Shown: one piece after another, positions 1 to 9,884 of the stretch
Layout of the letters: each line of letters opens with the position of its first letter
Position numbering within the stretch: position 1 is the first letter of the stretch
Source of the DNA: Epiperipatus broadwayi
Lineage: Eukaryota; Onychophora; Udeonychophora; Euonychophora; Peripatidae
Assembly: GCA_028023455.1 (NCBI GenBank)
Contig: JAQFVV010006306.1
Coordinates: 2,879,001-2,943,000, forward strand
DNA: 64,000 nt
Direction of reading: 5' to 3'
The notes under the pieces: generated by a model
Database searches by the model: none
What the model saw: only the letters and a program-made list of their open reading frames with translations
Told to the model about the DNA's origin: nothing
Translations under genes and position numbers: made by a program

Positions 1-100
1 TTTAACACTTTATCTTCTACATAATAAAAAATGAGATACAGATTTTAAATATTAAAAAAAATAACAGAAGTAAAAAAAAATTTTGTATTAAATGCTTTTA

Positions 101-293
101 TTTAATATAAGTTATACCAGCAAGCATCACATAATCACATCTCCAATACTAGCACATAATTGTTTATAAACAAAGAAAAGCAAAACTCCATATAGTAGTG
201 CCACCTGTGCTAAACAGAGTAATTGATTACTCTGTTTAGCACAGGTGGCACTACTATATGGAGTTTTGCTTTGCTTTGTTTAATATAAGTTAT
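101..293. mobile_element. A-family hairpin element, deletion derivative, with 15-bp TSD
   Basis: The direct repeat TTTAATATAAGTTAT occurs at 101-115 and again at 279-293. Between them is a near-perfect inverted repeat, roughly 171-222 against 227-278. The arms contain the family signature GTAGTGCCAC, and the centre is AACAGAGTAA-TTGA-TTACTCTGTT. A one-sided leader at 116-160 resembles the tail seen in longer copies (CATCACATAATCAC). The ribozyme segment of the long copies is missing, so this is an internally deleted member. Boundaries rest on the direct repeats. I see no coding capacity. Confidence 0.8.
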
Positions 294-1185
294 GTTAATA
301 AATTGAAAGAAAAAATTTTTATAGCGCCCTCTCATGAGTTAAGAAATAGATAAACAAACAAACAAACAGATATTTCAATAAAAGCATTTAAAAACAGATT
401 TACAAATTTTGAAAGATAATTCATGAATTTGTATAAATAATTAAAGTCTTTTCAAGTTATTATTTTCTATGCACTGAAACGCAATTTTGGCAAATGAAAT
501 CATACATGAAGTTAAAATAGGATTTAAGTTCTTCGCCCACACTTCTTCAGCACTGATTGACTTCAGAAAACTCTAAGAAAATGTTATTCATTTTCAGTTA
601 CTTTGAGTTTTTTTCCCCCTACTTTGAGAAACATTTATATATATATTTGAAGAGTTGAATTATTCAATAATTTGAAATCAACTGAATTGTAGATATGCAA
701 TTTATTTCTGCATATGTATAATTTACATAGCTTTAAATTGCCTTCTGTAATAGCCGATTGGTTAATCAACATTAATTGTCTAGAAATGTTGCACCTATCA
801 AGTACACTGGTTCCCACAGTTCCACATTTTTAATTAAAATTGATCGGCTAATTAATGTTTTAATTAAATAGAATCATTTACTTAGTGAAAATAAATAGAA
901 ATTTTATTGTATTTGTATGTTAAAAGGCATGCATGCGCGCAGATATACTTGGGTCATAAATGAGGGTGTGCTAATTATTGTAAAATTAATTTACATAGTT
1001 TGAAGTGGTAATAAATAATTATTAAACAAAGAAAGCTTTTTGAATATTGGACTTAAATAAAACTTATTAACAGTAAATTATGATATAATATTACTTATCT
1101 GATAATTAAAATGATGTATATAAAAGTCACTTACTGATTAACAAAATTTAGTTTAATTTGCTATTGTTCTGGTTCCACCGTTAAC
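294..1185. other. AT-rich DNA, nothing recognised
   Basis: There is no open frame with recognisable similarity. A short CAAA run occurs near 350-368 and an alternating purine-pyrimidine stretch at 928-943. I see no repeat shared with the rest of the window. Confidence 0.5.
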
Positions 1186-1400
1186 ATTTTCAACCATCCA
1201 CTGCAGAATGAAGGTCTCTCCAAGTTTAATCCATCTTCGCCAATCTCTAGCCTCTTTTCTCCACACCACCCCCCACATATTTTCTTATTTCATCCACCCA
1301 TCTCACATGCTGTCTCTTTTTGGGCGTTTTCACAATTTATTGGTATCCCCTTTAAGATTTCAACTGTCCATCTATTATCATCTATTTTTCTCTGGTGTAT
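1186..1400 (-). mobile_element. RTE-type LINE 3-prime end fragment
   Basis: Read on the minus strand, this matches the 3-prime end of the LINE copies at 15.7-15.96 kb and 16.8-17.0 kb. Shared blocks are TTGGAGAGACCTTCATTC, the ATGTGAGATGG block and the AGATTTCAACTGTCC region on the plus strand. In the better copies the reading corresponds to the C-terminal tail of an RTE-like reverse transcriptase, with basic residues followed by a KDRRRW..GETF-like block. Only about 200 bp remain and the frame is broken. This is a 5-prime-truncated copy typical of target-primed LINE insertion. Confidence 0.65.
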
Positions 1401-3021
1401 TTATCTACATATAGCTTACAGAAAGTTTGAAAAAAACTGATATTTCATTTATTATTTTTATTTATATATGGACATATTCACTGTGACTAACTATCACTAT
1501 TATAAATCAAACAAATGTTTAATTATTACAATCTTCCTCGTAAGTTGATTTATTTATGCATAAGTAAAAAAAATATTATTTCTAGTTTTTAAAAAGAAAG
1601 TTATTAAAATATTTATAAACTTAAATAAAAGTCTACATTTTAACTATTAATAACTTTTAATATAGAAGTATTTTATATTTAAAGTGTTTTTTTTTTTTTT
1701 TTAATGATCGTATTTATAATACAAGCACATAATTATTTGAAACATCATATTTCCATGAATGGAATTTAAAATTAAATGATAAAAGTAGTGGGTGGCTTAC
1801 ATTAATTAAATTTTAATTTGCCACTTGTGTTCTGTGTATAAATTTAAATTACTAATTGAACATTGTGAAATACAAGAGAAAAGAAATTGTTACAACCTCA
1901 CATCTAAAATCAATTTAACAAACATTGAACATCTAAAATCAATTATAGATAATGTATTTAAATAAAATTATACATTTATATTCATTTTCATTTTTCTAAT
2001 TTTGTACAAAATAAAAAGTTTTATTTTTATATACTTGTAATTACACTTATTCAATCCAATACATTGTTAAAATGATGTTATTTAAAGTTGTTTCAAGTGG
2101 CACTTCATTTTTTAAAAATTTATCCCAAAAGGTAATTGGTGTGTGAATGCATAATTTGGTTTTAAACGTTATTTGCAATAAAAAACGTTATTTGAAATAA
2201 TATGAAAAGCATTCAGACTTTTCAATATAATTTTCATTAGCTGCAACTTGCAAATTTCTAGACACTTTTAAATTGTAGTTTCAACGAAAATCTTTTATTC
2301 TAAGTAGTTCAATCTCAAGGTACATCAGTCATATCGTAGGCTTTTTTTTTCATCTAAATAATTCTTCGGCCTATTAACACACAATAAACATTTCAAATCA
2401 AATTAGGATAAATTAAGTGTCACTTAGTTTTTAATATTACCTCCTGAACACAAAAGTTATAGGACAGATCTTTCTTTCAGTTTCCTGTGAGAGTTCACAA
2501 ATAATTATCTATTAATTGATAAAGCAGGAAACTGGCTGAAATAAAAGGATAGTCCCTAGAAATGTCTATGTTTTTATTATCAAATAAAAATAATATACGT
2601 AGTAATGATTTATTATAATACGTATTAGATAATACAATTTGTAAAGATTGGTATGGATTTTTATTTTATGTTTAAATGACAAACATATTTGTATAACAAA
2701 AAGGTTTTTTTCGTTTAAATTTTATATTAACTTTTTACTAAGAATTTTAATTGGCATATGAATAATATTTTGATTAAAAATTTATTTTTATTTTTGCAAA
2801 CAATCTAAAAGGAAAGGAGGAGAAAAAAAATAACTAAGTTTTTCTATATAATGATCTCTGTAATATGTTGTTTTATAATATATTATTGTTATAACAATAT
2901 GTGGGGAAAAATCCATTTTGGAACCACCATTTTTTTTCACAAGTTACGTCTAGTATCCATTGTAAGTTATGTTACAGAATAAATATCAAATTGTTAAAAG
3001 AAGTTCACATAAAATATTAAG
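1401..3021. other. AT-rich DNA, nothing recognised
   Basis: Homopolymer T and A tracts are present (for example T-rich at 1688-1704). There is no coding similarity, no clear inverted repeats and no tRNA-like boxes. Confidence 0.45.
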
Positions 3022-3107
3022 ATATATTTTAAACATTTGTTTCTGAAATATCACTGGAAAATATATTTTAAACATTTGTTTCTGAAATATCACTGGAAAA
3101 TATATTT
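3022..3107. repeat. 39-bp tandem duplication
   Basis: A 39-bp unit containing ACATTTGTTTCTGAAATATC occurs twice in direct tandem from about 3023. The two units are nearly identical, so the duplication is recent. The period is a multiple of three, so an open frame passes through both units on the minus strand, but the peptide shows no known similarity. Confidence 0.8.
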
Positions 3108-3285
3108 TGGAAAAATAAATACAAAAATGTGGAAATAATTGACTGAATCCACAAATCAACTGTTTAAATGTAAAAATTATTCTGAATTGAATTAGTATAC
3201 ATATCATGGGAAAAATAAGTTACACAATTTTTTTTTTCATAATTTACTATTCTTAAAGACAATTTGAACCAAGCACTGATTATAT

Positions 3286-3470
3286 ATGTGTGTGTGTAAT
3301 AATGATCCAGGCCAAATTATGAGTGCTGGTTCAGCATGAAATATGTATATGGGAGATCATTTATTATTTTTTTTACATGTATGTGGTCATGGGTATAAGT
3401 TATATTGGATGAAGGGATGATCATAGGGAGCTTGAATGTCTGGGTTCAAATCCCCTTTAATTACATCTAG
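3286..3470 (+). mobile_element. R-family repeat, decayed, with broken hammerhead core
   Basis: It shares the GAGTGCTGGTT.AGCATGAAAT block with the R copies at 12.7, 28.7, 32.0 and 32.5 kb. The hammerhead core expected at about 3315-3321 reads TTATGA-like rather than CTGATGA, so the catalytic core is lost, while the stem II hairpin and GAAAT remain. Near 3441 there is a tRNA B-box-like GGGTTCAAATCCC. No target-site duplication was identified. Confidence 0.6.
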
Positions 3471-3602
3471 GTTAAGTATATACAATATTAAATCATCTAT
3501 ACTCTTTATTACTGTTTTACAATAAAGAACATAGATGATTTAATATTATATGGATTTGGCAATACAATAAGAAAGATAAAGTTAAGTATATATACTATAC
3601 TT
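3471..3602. mobile_element. F-family hairpin element, short form, 12-bp TSD
   Basis: The direct repeat GTTAAGTATATA flanks the element at 3471-3482 and 3591-3602. The insert is 108 bp. It holds inverted arms (ATATTAAATCATCTAT near 3485 and ATAGATGATTTAATAT near 3531), then the F-family one-sided tail ATTTGGCAATACAATAAGAA running to the right boundary. The central module present in the longer F copies (7.3, 41.2 and 55.4 kb) is deleted. Confidence 0.8.
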
Positions 3603-3889
3603 GTATTCCAATATTACATACTCTTAAAGAATTAATGTTAAATTATATTCCACATGCAGTTCTACAAAAACTGTTTGCAACAGGATCAATTCTAACATTT
3701 GGAATTTTCTTAGGATATAAATATTAGTTTTAATCCTCTGGAAAAAAAAATACATTTAAAAATAGCTTGAGTTTTATTAAATTCATTAAGTCGCCATGTC
3801 ATAATTTATGCGTTATATTTCTCAACTTTACAAGTCTTTAGTTTAATTAATTATTAATTAAAGATTTTATAATATAATTTAGTTTTTGT

Positions 3890-4115
3890 AAGAATTACTA
3901 TAAAGTAATATTTTATTAAGGTTATAACCTTAAAACTATACGCCTGAAAAAACGACAGTAGGGACCTCTGCAAATCTTTAACACAATATTTATTTAAAAG
4001 ATTTGCAGAGGTCACTACTGTCGTTTTTCAGGCGTATAGCTTTAATGTTATAGACTTAATAAAATATTACTTTAAGTAACGAGTATGCGCTTTATAATTA
4101 TTAAGAATTACTATA
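3890..4115. mobile_element. H-family hairpin element with 13-bp TSD
   Basis: The direct repeat AAGAATTACTATA lies at 3890-3902 and 4103-4115. Inverted arms of about 75 bp occupy roughly 3903-3980 and 3996-4075, sharing ACGCCTGAAAAA, CGACAGTAG and CCTCTGCAAATC and their complements. An asymmetric tail at 4076-4102 is present on the right only. I see no hammerhead core. A decayed relative lies at about 19.99-20.11 kb. Confidence 0.8.
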
Positions 4116-4196
4116 TAATTTGATTGATTACTTCTGTCAGTAATTTATTTAACTTTGTGAAATGCTGCAGAAAGAATAAATAACTCATGAAGTCAA

Positions 4197-4267
4197 GCGT
4201 TGGTGGCCTAGCGGTTAGCATAGCTGTCTTCCAAACAGCTGGCCCAGGTTCGTTTCCCAGTCAACGT
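4197..4267 (+). pseudogene. tRNA-Gly(TCC)-like sequence
   Basis: The sequence begins GCGTTGGTGG and keeps the D-arm AGCGGTTAGCA. Its anticodon arm is a perfect 5-bp stem around CTTCCAA (anticodon TCC), and the B-box region reads GGTTCGTTTCC. The acceptor stem pairs with two G-U pairs. The T stem has two mismatches, and the usual A in the T loop (TTCGA) is T. It is therefore more likely a pseudogene or tRNA-derived repeat than a functional tRNA gene. Short inverted repeats flank it: CATGA..GTCAA on the left and TTGAC..CATGA on the right. Confidence 0.7.
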
Positions 4268-4814
4268 TTTGACATATCATGAATGGTATTATATTTTATT
4301 AGAAGTAAATATAGCTTAATACAAATGTTAAAGTTTTTCTGGGAAAATTTAATAATTTTTTTATCCATTAAACACTTTTAAATTAAAGATGTCACTTCTA
4401 TTTTAAACAAACAGTCGGATATAATGCTTTCTTCCCCTTTTTAAAATTTATTTCTGCAATTAATAACTCATTGCTTCAGTTAAAAAATATTGTTTGATAT
4501 CATAACTAAAAGCGTTAAATAATTAACCAATAAATATTTTAATATTCAACTATCCAATAGCTAAATATTAAATAAATGCAATATCCATTTTAATACTAAA
4601 TTTTTATCAAACAAGAAAAGAATTTTTTAAATATCATCTTATAATCAACAATATTTGACATCATGTGATCACGATTTCATTTGTTTTCACAGGCTGTTAA
4701 TAACAGTGATGATATGATGTGATGTATTGTAGCTTCTTCTTAAACGAAGTCAAGAATCTCTCAGCAATTATACCAAGAAAAACTTGTTACCTACTTAATT
4801 TTACATTCCCCAGT
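4268..4814. other. No gene; contains a segment shared with 34.3 kb
   Basis: The segment at about 4705-4756 (TTAAACGAAGTCAAGA and neighbours) recurs at about 34290-34342 inside the TA-flanked element there, so it is probably a transposon fragment. A GATGATATGATGTGATG-type simple run precedes it. Nothing else is recognised. Confidence 0.5.
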
Positions 4815-4900
4815 CTAAATCCTCCATATAGTGGTGCCATCAAGTGTAAGCTTTTGTAATCAATGGATGCAAGGTTTGTACATAAAACCTCTATCTAAGG
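4815..4900. mobile_element. A-family fragment
   Basis: CCATATAGTGGTGCCATCAA followed by AATCAATGGATGC and an ACATAAAACC..ATCTA block matches the arm of the A elements at 7.5, 9.9 and 42.9 kb. The rest of the element is absent. It abuts the hAT transposase relic directly. Confidence 0.6.
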
Positions 4901-4903
4901 CCT

Positions 4904-5270
4904 GATATTGACACAGCACCTGAAGAACTGCAGCTTGAACTTATTGACATGCAGTCAGATCACACTGTGAAAGAAATGTTTAATGCTGTGACATTAGTTG
5001 ACTTTTACAAGGATCTTTGTCATGCTGAAAATGGGCTGGAAGAGGATTTCTACATGTATAAAGCCTAAACTTGAATGCTGAAAGGAAAATGTTCTCTATG
5101 AAATACATTTGGAGTCTGGAAGAACATATATTGTGTGACCAAAGTTATTCCTATTGAAGACTAACAAGAATAAATATAGATGCTCTTTGACAAACATTAA
5201 CTTGCAGGCTGTGATGAGAATCTCAACAACTAATCTCACTCCTGATTTCAGAAAAAATTATAGTAAATAG
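4904..5270 (+). pseudogene. hAT transposase C-terminal relic (dimerisation region)
   Basis: The first block (4904-5068) reads PEELQLELIDMQ, then a VDFYK-like motif, ending in a stop. The second block (5157-5270) is open for 37 codons, with NKYRCSLTNINLQAVMRIS followed by TTNLTPDFRK, then a TAG stop. This is the C-terminal dimerisation region of hAT transposases of the ZBED5/GTF2IRD2/SPIN-like type, where LQ..L.....T..L.PDF is characteristic. The middle (about 5047-5128) is not hAT: it is nearly identical to the complement of the Penelope-type relic at 6363-6452. No catalytic residues lie in the remaining part. Non-functional. Confidence 0.85.
5047..5128 (+). pseudogene. Penelope-type GIY-YIG fragment inside hAT relic
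   Basis: About 82 bp, from ACATGTATAAAGCCTAAACT to the GTGACCA block, align closely with the reverse complement of 6363-6452, which encodes the start of a GIY-YIG domain. In the corresponding frame it gives a decayed version of the CIYEITCECGRTFIG motif. It lies between two hAT transposase blocks, replacing or interrupting them. Confidence 0.65.
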
Positions 5271-5439
5271 TGTTATAGGTACATTTGTACTCATAATAAA
5301 CTGATTCTAAAATTAAATGTGCACAATAAATAAATTAAATAAAACTGCCACTATCTTATTTAATTTATAGTTATTGATTTTTATGGTATAATTTATACCT
5401 TTTCTGAAATGCAAAGTTGACTAATGAATGCAGTCATTT

Positions 5440-5512
5440 TAAAAGGTGCGGCCCTTTGCTAATCTCCATTTCCACAAAGTGGCCCCCAAGCCAAAACAAT
5501 TGCCCACCCCTG
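5440..5512. mobile_element. hAT right terminus (TIR ...TTGCCCACCCCTG)
   Basis: The segment ends CAAAACAATTGCCCACCCCTG-like at 5512. Its complement, CAGGGGTGGGCAA, is a standard hAT terminal inverted repeat. It lies downstream of the hAT transposase relic on the same strand, as expected for one element. I did not find a matching left terminus, so the 5-prime part appears truncated. Confidence 0.7.
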
Positions 5513-5725
5513 TATTAGTTGGTAATTCTAGCACAGTTTATCAATTCTGTAAAAATAATTGGAAAAGTAAAACGTAAAATTCTGCTTTAATCAAATAAAG
5601 ACATTGTTTAGGTTTTGATTTATTTAACCAATGGGGAATTTAAATCAAGTAGGAAAACTTTTCATAAGCTAAATGATTATTAATACCACATTTTTACCAA
5701 GATTTTGACACTATTAGATATTAGT

Positions 5726-6040
5726 GTTTTCCTGAAAGTTTGTGATGATGGTATTTTAGTTGTATTAATATATTGGACTATTTCCATTATTTAATATGAA
5801 TATTGAATGTCTTTAGAAAAATTTAACTTTATTTAAATATTCAAAATACATTCAACTGTTAATAATAGCACATCAAACAGGTTAGAATATGCACAAGGTT
5901 TAGAGAGATATTATTCTCTCCTCTTCTTCAGGTGTTGCTGGCCTGACCAGTGACTGTACTAGCATGGGAATAGAACCTGGACCCTTAGTTTCTTAAGTAT
6001 TGAATTTTTAAGGTAAAGTGAGCCGTCCTGCCAAAGAAAA
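5726..6040 (-). mobile_element. S-family hairpin element with tRNA-like head
   Basis: Read on the minus strand it holds the same order as the S copy at 8.75-9.19 kb: a tRNA-like segment with a GGTTC-type B box (complement of GGAATAGAACCTGG near 5968), CCAGCAACACCTGAAGAAG, then the arm AAATAAAGTTAAATTTTTC. The arm near 5768-5830 carries TTGGACTATTTCC and TGAATGTCTTTAG. The tail complement TTTTCCTGAAAGTTTGTGA lies at the left. Flanking duplication not determined. Confidence 0.65.
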
Positions 6041-6072
6041 CAGTCAGAAATTTTATATTTTTATCTATGATA

Positions 6073-6490
6073 TTAATCCTGATTTCTCCACTTTTTTCTA
6101 AGAGCAAAGTTAATTAGTGGTTTCCTTACATTATGTATAGTCACACTAGGTTGACTTATGGGATTGTTTACCATTATCATGTGAGCAGCTTCTTTAAATT
6201 TTCTTCCTTGTACCTTTTCTTCTCTATTCAATAATTTTATATTTTCCCAATTGAACATATATCATTGGTGCACACATGGTCTGCCACCCTAGACACATCT
6301 ATTTTTTCTCTTCTAATCATCAGTTCGTATTCTTGCAAGCACTTTTCAATGTGACAAATGGTCTCTACCAATAAACGTTCTTCCACATTCACATGTTATT
6401 TCATAGATGCAGTTTTTTCTCTTCAGCATTTCAAGTTTAGGCTTTGTAGATGTTAGAATTTCTCATAGCGTGGTGTGGTTTCTGGAAAGC
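6073..6490 (-). pseudogene. GIY-YIG endonuclease relic, Penelope-like element
   Basis: On the minus strand, from about 6410 downward, the reading NCIYEITCECGRTFIG is the start of a GIY-YIG domain as found C-terminal to the reverse transcriptase in Penelope-like retroelements. It is followed, after stops and a frame change, by an open block (6258-6073) with WENIKLLNREEKVQGRKFKE, then AAHMI..NPISQPSV and a KPLI block, which matches the usual C-terminal region of such proteins. Upstream coding (TTAFQKPHHAMRN) extends to about 6490 in another frame. No reverse transcriptase motif is visible nearby. Several stops and shifts make it non-functional. It is the only sizeable Penelope-type coding trace here and matters because that class is known to carry hammerhead ribozymes. 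Confidence 0.75.
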
Positions 6491-7221
6491 TGTTGTGATG
6501 TTATACTGATTGCAGATTTTGGCTTAATTTGTCTGCTATTTTTGGTATGTATGGATATACTATAGTACCAACTGTTGTTTTTTCTTTTGATGGTTCTTTT
6601 TGTTGTATATTTAAGATTTTCTTAGCATTAAAGAAAATTATAATCATAACAATATCCCACACATCTGCTCATTATCTCACTGAATTTCAGAAATACAATC
6701 TAATCAAAACTATAAAGTCCTTATGTAGCAGTGGAATATTTTACAAAGCAACAGTATCAATTTGCTAAGAATACAATCTCAACCAAATCTATTATATAGC
6801 AAAAGATGCAAGTTCAATAATACATGTCCATATTATATATGCTTCACCCATTTTAGTATAGCTACCTCTCAAAAAATATATTGCACTTGTATTTCTAGAA
6901 AAACTATCAATATATCTTTTGAAATTTCCAATAGTGCATGGACTATCTCTTAATTGAAGCAAGCTATTTATCTGCAGATTTACTTCATTAACATTTAAAT
7001 AAACCTTAGCCATAATAAGCATTTATGTGACAATTTTTAGGGCTTGTACTGTCACCATGTAATGCTAGCAATTGTGCCAAATATGGTAAAATATACTAAA
7101 TGAATTGATTTTTGCAATTATGGCCATAATTCAACTCACAAATATATATATAATTGCAAAGAATGTACCTATTTTTTTTTTTTTGGTATGATGCTCGACT
7201 AAACCCCTGTTTATTATTGTC
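6491..7221. other. AT-rich DNA, nothing firmly recognised
   Basis: This may contain further 5-prime remains of the Penelope-type relic on the minus strand, but I could not identify motifs. A T-rich run lies near 7171-7184. Confidence 0.4.
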
Positions 7222-7504
7222 AGTTTAAATTAAATGAATATAATATTAATATCATTTATGTTCTTTGTTACTTTTTACAATGCCTTTTTAAAACCCACTA
7301 TTGATGGTTTCAATTGCCCCAGGATTTTTTTTGAAAACTTCTACTTACATTTCCAAATCTTAACGTAAGTAGAAGTTTTGAAGATGATTGCTGGGGCAAT
7401 TGAAACCGTTAATAGCGGGTTGTAAAAAAGCATTGTAAAAAGTAATAAAGAACATAAATGATATTAATATTAAATAGGCAAAACTCTCTCATACAGTAGT
7501 GCCA

Positions 7505-7571
7505 CTCAGATCCAAGGTTCCTCACTGACGATGGCCATAAGCCAGAAACTAGTTTGGAGATATTGGATGAG
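7505..7571 (+). ncRNA. Type I hammerhead ribozyme, A family (near-intact)
   Basis: The core CTGACGA (7525-7531) is followed by stem II TGGC-CATAA-GCCA (7532-7544), GAAA (7545-7548), and the short stem III AC-TA-GT with cleavage-site base T7554 (a GUU triplet). Stem I is formed by the 3-prime strand before the core (ATCCAAGGTTCCTCA, ending 7524) and the strand after the cleavage site (TGGAGATATTGGAT, from 7555). This gives a short proximal helix with one mismatch, an internal loop, and a 6-bp distal helix ATCCAA/TTGGAT. All conserved core bases fit the CUGANGA...GAAA consensus. The internal loop in stem I is where natural hammerheads make tertiary contacts. Activity not tested. Confidence 0.75.
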
Positions 7572-7938
7572 TAGGCACTAGAGAGGGATTTTATGCACAA
7601 GCCTTCTGGCATCCATTGATTACTCTGACTTGCTGTGAGTGGCACTACTGTATGGAGAGAGTTTTGCCTATTTTAACAACAGTTATGAGCAAGCATGGGA
7701 TATAGTAATCATGTGATGTTTAAAGGTTTAATACCAATCCTGCTAATGGGAAGGTGGTGGCTATGGTTATAAAAGAACCGAAGACACAAAATGTATGGAT
7801 ATGACTGTATAAGTTACTGAGCTGGGATTGAAAATATTTGTGTGTTTTCAATTTTATTCTCATAGTTTTGTAATTATGTAGAGATACAAGGTGGCTTCTG
7901 GAGGGTTGCATTGGATTCTAAGATCTAGGTGCAGTGCT

Positions 7939-8005
7939 CTCAGATCCAAGATTCCTCATTGACAAAGGCCATAAGCCAGAAACTAGTTTGGGGATATTGG
8001 ATGAG
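7939..8005 (+). ncRNA. Hammerhead ribozyme, A family, inactivated
   Basis: Same layout as the 7.5-kb copy, but the core reads TTGACAA (7959-7965): the essential C and G of CUGANGA are both changed. Stem II GGCC..GCC and GAAAC (from 7979) remain, and stem I ATCCAA/TTGGAT is intact. Confidence 0.65.
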
Positions 8006-8316
8006 TAGGCACTAGATAGGGATATTATGCACAAGCCTTCTGACATCCATTGATTACTCTGTCTTGCTTTGAGTGGCAAACTAGTTTGGGGGTATTGGAT
8101 GAGTAGGCACTAGATAGGGATATTATGCACAAGCCTTCTAACATCCATTGATTACTCTGTCTTGCTTTGAGTGGCACTACTGTATGGAGAGAGTTTTTCC
8201 TATTTTAACAACGGTTATGAGCAAGAATGGGAGATAGTGATCATGTGATGTTTAAAGGATATTAATATTATATGGATTTGGCACTGCAATAAGAAAGATA
8301 AAGTTTTAATTAAATG

Positions 8317-8740
8317 TCAAGCCAACAAATCAACCGTCAAATGGGCAACACATGTATTGTCCAAAATATTCCATACAATGGGGTACTGATAATCTTTTTA
8401 TCTGTTTCAAGACCAATTAAACAATGAACATAGAAAGCAACCCCTTAACATATTGAGCAATGTTGTACCAAAAATAAAAGAATTATTTGTGATATTTTTG
8501 TGAGACATGTAAACAAGAAACAACATTTTGACATTAAATGCTCATGGCCTCAACTCCTATTACAGGATAGTCCAAGATGAAACAAATTATAAACGCTGAC
8601 TTGACGATGTGTTAACAATTGCAGAAACTAAGATCTCTTTCCATTTCTTTAATATATTTTTAATTTTTAATCATGATCACATATTTATCCATTCAAAGAT
8701 CACATTCTCAGCAGTAAATTTCCATTAAAAAAATTTGATA
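8317..8740. other. No feature recognised
   Basis: AT-rich sequence between the F element and the S element. I see neither a long open frame nor inverted arms. Confidence 0.4.
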
Positions 8741-9203
8741 CAATACATTTAGATGTATTTATATATTGGACTGTTTCCGTCATCTAATATGAGTATTGAA
8801 TGTCTTTAGAAAAATTTAACTTTATTTAAATATCAGGAAGAACCTTATAGATGTATATGAAATTTCTACTGACTGTTGCCTTTGGCAGGATGGGGCTGAA
8901 TTGGTTAGGGTGTTACCTTAAAAAAATTCAATACTCAAAAATCTAAGGGTCCAGGTTCAATTCCCATGCTAGTACTGTCACTGGTCAGGCCAGCAACACC
9001 CGAAGAAGAGGGGAGGACAATACATTTCGAAACATTGTGCATATACTAACCTGAGTGCTATTACCAACAGTTGAATGTATTTGGAATATTTAAATAAAGT
9101 TCAATTTCTTTTAAAAATATTCAATACTCATATTATATGATGGAAATAGTCCATACTAAAACATCATCATCACAAACCTTCAGGAAAAACACCAATACAT
9201 TTA
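8741..9203 (+). mobile_element. S-family hairpin element with internal tRNA-like promoter, 11-bp TSD
   Basis: CAATACATTTA is repeated at 8741-8751 and 9193-9203. Inverted arms carry TTGGACTGTTTCCGTCA and GAGTATTGAATG at 8765-8800, and their complements at 9118-9155. A one-sided tail CATCATCATCACAAACCTTC lies at 9160-9180. Between the arms, 8886-8971 resembles a tRNA: A-box-like GGGCTGAATTGGTTAGGGTG and B-box GGTTCAATTCC. It is followed by CCAGCAACACCCGAAGAAG and a TTTCGAAACATTG block. Confidence 0.75.
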
Positions 9204-9884
9204 TATAATAATCTGATTGTGATCCTTTTAATTCTATGCTGCATTTTGCTCAGCAGAAACTCCTGATACATTTTCTGTGGTAATTTTTTTGAACATACAA
9301 TTAATGTGCAATCCAAAATTATCCACTATGTTCTCCAATTTTTCCCCCATTGTATGCACCATGTGCAGGCAGTGGTCATGCATATTTAATTGAGATTTTC
9401 TTTTTATCATCTGTTTTTACATCATGTCTACATCTTTTGCAAGGCTTTCTTAATGTATATATTACATTTAAATAGCAAGGCATTAATACAACCCTATCTA
9501 TAATTTATAATCAAATAAATTAATCCAAATGATTAAGTTAATATTAGGTGATATTTCTAATACCATACAGTTGCCAATTGCATATTAACATATCCTATGG
9601 TTTTAAAATAGTATCTGCACACATCTTACAGATTTTTATTCTATAAGTTGAATTACATCACTCATGTTTTAATGTAATTCACATTTTCCTCGTAGATAAA
9701 ATAATCTCAAATCATTCAAAACTTGTTAAACAAGTTAAATTTTTTTCCATGCCTCATGAATTTTGGTATTGCTTATAGATATTACTTTGCCTATCTCTGG
9801 TATCACTGACAGTATAAAACTTGTAGGATATTTTGAAATTATTGCAGTAAATTGTCATACTATCTCTGTTATAGCATACTGATT
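9204..9884. other. AT-rich DNA, nothing recognised
   Basis: I found no coding similarity, no tRNA-like boxes and no paired arms. Confidence 0.4.

Larger units (their letters stand above)
7460..8269 (+). mobile_element. A-family composite insertion with 12-bp TSD
   Basis: GATATTAATATT is duplicated at 7460-7471 and 8258-8269, placing a 786-bp insertion inside the F element. It contains a first A unit (arms CAAAACTCTCTC..CAGTAGTGCCACTC at 7480 and its complement at 7640), ending in a tail toward CATGTGATGTTTA, then a second unit with its own leader, a decayed hammerhead, and a repeated 3-prime half (8081-8160). The two tandem units suggest a dimeric template or two insertions. Confidence 0.75.
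7222..8316. mobile_element. F-family hairpin element interrupted by A-family insertion
   Basis: The flanking direct repeats AGTTTAAATTAAATG (7222-7236) and AGTTTTAATTAAATG (8302-8316) differ at one base. The left arm (7245-7350) and right arm (7360-7471) are complementary over TCATTTATGTTCTTT, GTTTCAATTGCCCCA and AACTTCTACTTA. The tail ATTTGGCACTGCAATAAG resumes after the A insertion, near 8275. The module TTGAAGATGATTGC...GCAATTGAAACCG at 7378-7410 is the F-family hammerhead-like sequence. Confidence 0.8.

Noticed and set aside
4197-4267. Functional tRNA-Gly gene
   Set aside because: T-stem mismatches and loss of the T-loop adenine argue against function; called tRNA-like pseudogene.
8999-9045. 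Hammerhead-like words CCGAAGA and GAAAC in the S element
   Set aside because: The sequence between them does not form a stem II and the flanks do not form stem I, so it is not called as a ribozyme.
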